A stretch of 8,150 nucleotides of DNA from Deltaproteobacteria bacterium RBG_13_49_15 (GTDB lineage: Bacteria; Desulfobacterota; Desulfobacteria; Desulfobacterales; UBA2156): assembly GCA_001797695.1 (NCBI GenBank), contig MGQD01000108.1, forward strand, positions 19,725 to 27,874, in the 5' to 3' direction. Positions 6,763 to 8,150 of the stretch are shown piece after piece. Position numbers and translations under genes: made by a program. Every line of letters starts with the position of its first letter. Positions within the stretch are counted from its first letter, which is position 1. The notes beneath the pieces are model-generated. The model had not been told where the DNA came from, did no database searches, and saw only the letters and a list, made by a program, of their open reading frames with translations.

Positions 6763-7096
6763 ACCAATAATGAGGCTGGGAAACGGCATTTTTCCCCATT
6801 TCTTATTGCGCATCAAGGGGGTTTTTTGACCCAAAGCACCTTTTTCCCGGCGAATACCTTTCTTCCTTCAGGAAATAGCGGGCTAATATGCACCTTAATC
6901 CTTTGTCCAGTTTTTAGGGAGTATTATATCTTTGGAGGATTTCTCAGCCTTGCAGCATCTTTTTTCCTTTTGGCTCAATGCCGTTTTTCGGCCCCTTTCA
7001 TAGACTCCGCCGTCTTTTTCTTTCCGGCATTTTTAACCAATATCAACAGCCCTGGGAGCTTTTTGCGAAACCATCAAATTTGGCATATGACAATAT
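6763..7096. other. Gene-poor spacer downstream of the helicase
   Basis: I see no convincing gene here. The stretch is rich in homopolymeric T runs on the plus strand. It contains a 10-bp inverted pair, AAACGGCATT (6781-6790) and AATGCCGTTT (6977-6986), and a GCCG-TTTTT-CGGC mini-hairpin (6980-6992). Just after the helicase stop, CTTTTTGCGAAACCATCAA (7059-7077) resembles a short intergenic motif I recall from Desulfobacterota genomes. A minus-strand stretch at 6813-6893 is open for 26 codons from a GTG, but it is too short to call. The region may be decayed mobile or repeat sequence. Confidence 0.5.
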
Positions 7097-8150
7097 TTAA
7101 GCTAAATTTCCACTTGGGTTTTCTATTTTATAGCCGATGGCTTTGTACCCGGCCAGTCGCTTGTTATACATTCGCAACAGCATCGGGACTTTTCTATCCA
7201 CGTAATCATATACCTGCACCACCCGTTTATTGTCGTGAAGGCGATGGAGGCGGCCGACATATTGTTGGAGGGTACCTCGCCAGGAAATGGGCATGACCAA
7301 AAAAAGTATGTCCAGGCGAGCATCATCAAACCCCTCTCCGATATACCGGCCGGTGGCCAGGATCAGTCTCTCTTCCCGGTCCGGGATGGCCTTCATTTGA
7401 TCGTTGATGGCTGTTCGTTGCTTTTTTCCCATGCCGCCTTTAAGGATAATAATATTCCTGGCAAAGTTTTTAAGCCTTCCGGCCAGCAGTTCGAGATGTT
7501 CCGTTCGTTCGGTCAACAAAAGGGGTGATCGGCCGGCCTCAAGTGCGGTTAATAAATCATCGAAAATCAAGTCATTTCGGGCCTGATCAAACAGTATAGC
7601 GTTATAGATTTCCTGGATCCCCAAATCTTTATTGGGGGGTATGTTGAATTCGGTCAAGCGAGGAATGACCACATGCTCAAAGGGGTCATTCTGAACGCTT
7701 TTTTTGGCCTGCCCCTTATACCGGAGGGGACCGCATTGCATTATTAGTATGGGATGGTGGCCATCTTTCCGGATCGGGGTCGCCGTCAGGCCCAGGACAA
7801 ATCGGGCTCTGGCCTTTTTTAATACCTGTTCAAAACTGAAGGCCGGGATATGATGGCACTCGTCCACAATAACCTGGGAATATTCGGAAACTAAATCCTT
7901 GACCACTCCTTTTCGAACCAGACTTTGAAGGATCGCTACATCGATCACACCGGATGGCCGCCCCTTTCCCCCTCCTATATGACCGATTTCATTTTTGGGC
8001 AGATCCAGAAAATCGGCTAATCGATCCCGCCACTGATCCAGAAGCTGTTTTCGATGGACCAGAACCAGCGTGCTGACCTTCCTTTGGGAGATGACCCAGG
8101 CCGCGATTACCGTTTTACCGAAGGCGGTGGGGGCGGAGAGGATCCCGTTT
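7097..8150 (-). CDS. Superfamily II DNA/RNA helicase, C-terminal part (5' end outside window)
   Basis: The frame is open to the window edge, so the Met/GTG at 7948 is internal and the gene starts beyond position 8150. The visible 350 residues carry the ATPase motifs in order: Walker A SAPTAFGKT (residues 5-13 of the visible part), TLVLVHR (motif Ia), VDECHH (motif II, a DEAH-box variant, about 95-100), GLTATP (motif III), LATGRYIGEGFDDARLDIL (motif V) and QYVGRLHR (motif VI). The last part, YDYVDRKVPMLLRMYNKRLAGYKAIGY, is a tail I associate with helicases fused to archaeo-eukaryotic-primase domains in TOTE-type conflict proteins. XPB/Rad25-like or restriction-type helicases are alternatives. 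It is an ATP-driven nucleic acid translocase; the substrate cannot be read from this part. A 545-bp non-coding spacer separates it from rng, so it is probably a separate accessory unit. Confidence 0.9.
   Translation of the reverse strand, partial: NGILSAPTAFGKTVIAAWVISQRKVSTLVLVHRKQLLDQWRDRLADFLDLPKNEIGHIGGGKGRPSGVIDVAILQSLVRKGVVKDLVSEYSQVIVDECHHIPAFSFEQVLKKARARFVLGLTATPIRKDGHHPILIMQCGPLRYKGQAKKSVQNDPFEHVVIPRLTEFNIPPNKDLGIQEIYNAILFDQARNDLIFDDLLTALEAGRSPLLLTERTEHLELLAGRLKNFARNIIILKGGMGKKQRTAINDQMKAIPDREERLILATGRYIGEGFDDARLDILFLVMPISWRGTLQQYVGRLHRLHDNKRVVQVYDYVDRKVPMLLRMYNKRLAGYKAIGYKIENPSGNLA

Noticed and set aside
6879..6892. A 14-nt match with one mismatch (CGGG-T/C-TAATATGCA) to 2498-2511 in the yajC–secD hairpin
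   Set aside because: Several such matches are expected by chance in an 8-kb window, and similarity does not extend beyond it.
6813..6893. A 26-codon GTG frame on the minus strand (HISPLFPEGRKVF...) with AAGGA nearby
   Set aside because: It is too short, has no membrane or secretion signal, and sits in low-complexity spacer; kept only as a note within the spacer.
6826..7296. A 156-codon plus-strand open frame running from the spacer into the helicase gene
   Set aside because: It is antisense to the clearly coding helicase over its last 200 bp, has Phe/Cys-rich composition typical of reading a T-rich strand, shows no domain, and lacks a ribosome site.

Overview
The window looks like chromosomal DNA of a Gram-negative bacterium, most likely a Desulfobacterota (delta-proteobacterial, Desulfobacterales-like) lineage. 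This placement is inferred from the order rng–purB–lipoprotein–yajC–secD–secF, from the style of the proteins (a 525-residue SecD, a SecF with an unusual extra membrane segment, a deltaproteobacterial-type YajC) and from an outer-membrane-type lipoprotein. I cannot name the species. Every convincing gene is on the minus strand, so transcription runs from high to low coordinates.

Right edge (7097-8150): the C-terminal 350 residues of a superfamily II helicase, with its N-terminus outside the window. The motif set and the tail resemble helicases found with primase domains in TOTE-type conflict proteins, so this is probably an accessory gene. It is followed by a gene-poor spacer of about 545 bp (6553-7096). 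The spacer holds a strong GC-rich hairpin resembling IS200/IS605-type ends, two tandem AT-rich palindromes close to rng, and a possible promoter.

Centre and left (1-6552): a run of co-oriented genes. rng encodes ribonuclease G and purB encodes adenylosuccinate lyase. An uncharacterised lipoprotein follows, whose start overlaps the purB stop by 11 bases. Then come yajC, secD and secF, the accessory membrane complex of the Sec translocase; secF runs off the left edge. The genes could form one long transcript or several. The spacers of 62-155 bp leave room for internal signals, and the yajC–secD spacer is nearly filled by a 93-nt imperfect hairpin.

The housekeeping genes link RNA turnover, purine synthesis and protein export. 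YajC, SecD and SecF act together with SecYEG, using the proton motive force to help pull proteins across the inner membrane. The most notable observations are an apparent 46-residue, two-helix insertion in SecF, the hairpin before secD, the tandem palindromes before rng, and the conflict-system-like helicase at the right edge.
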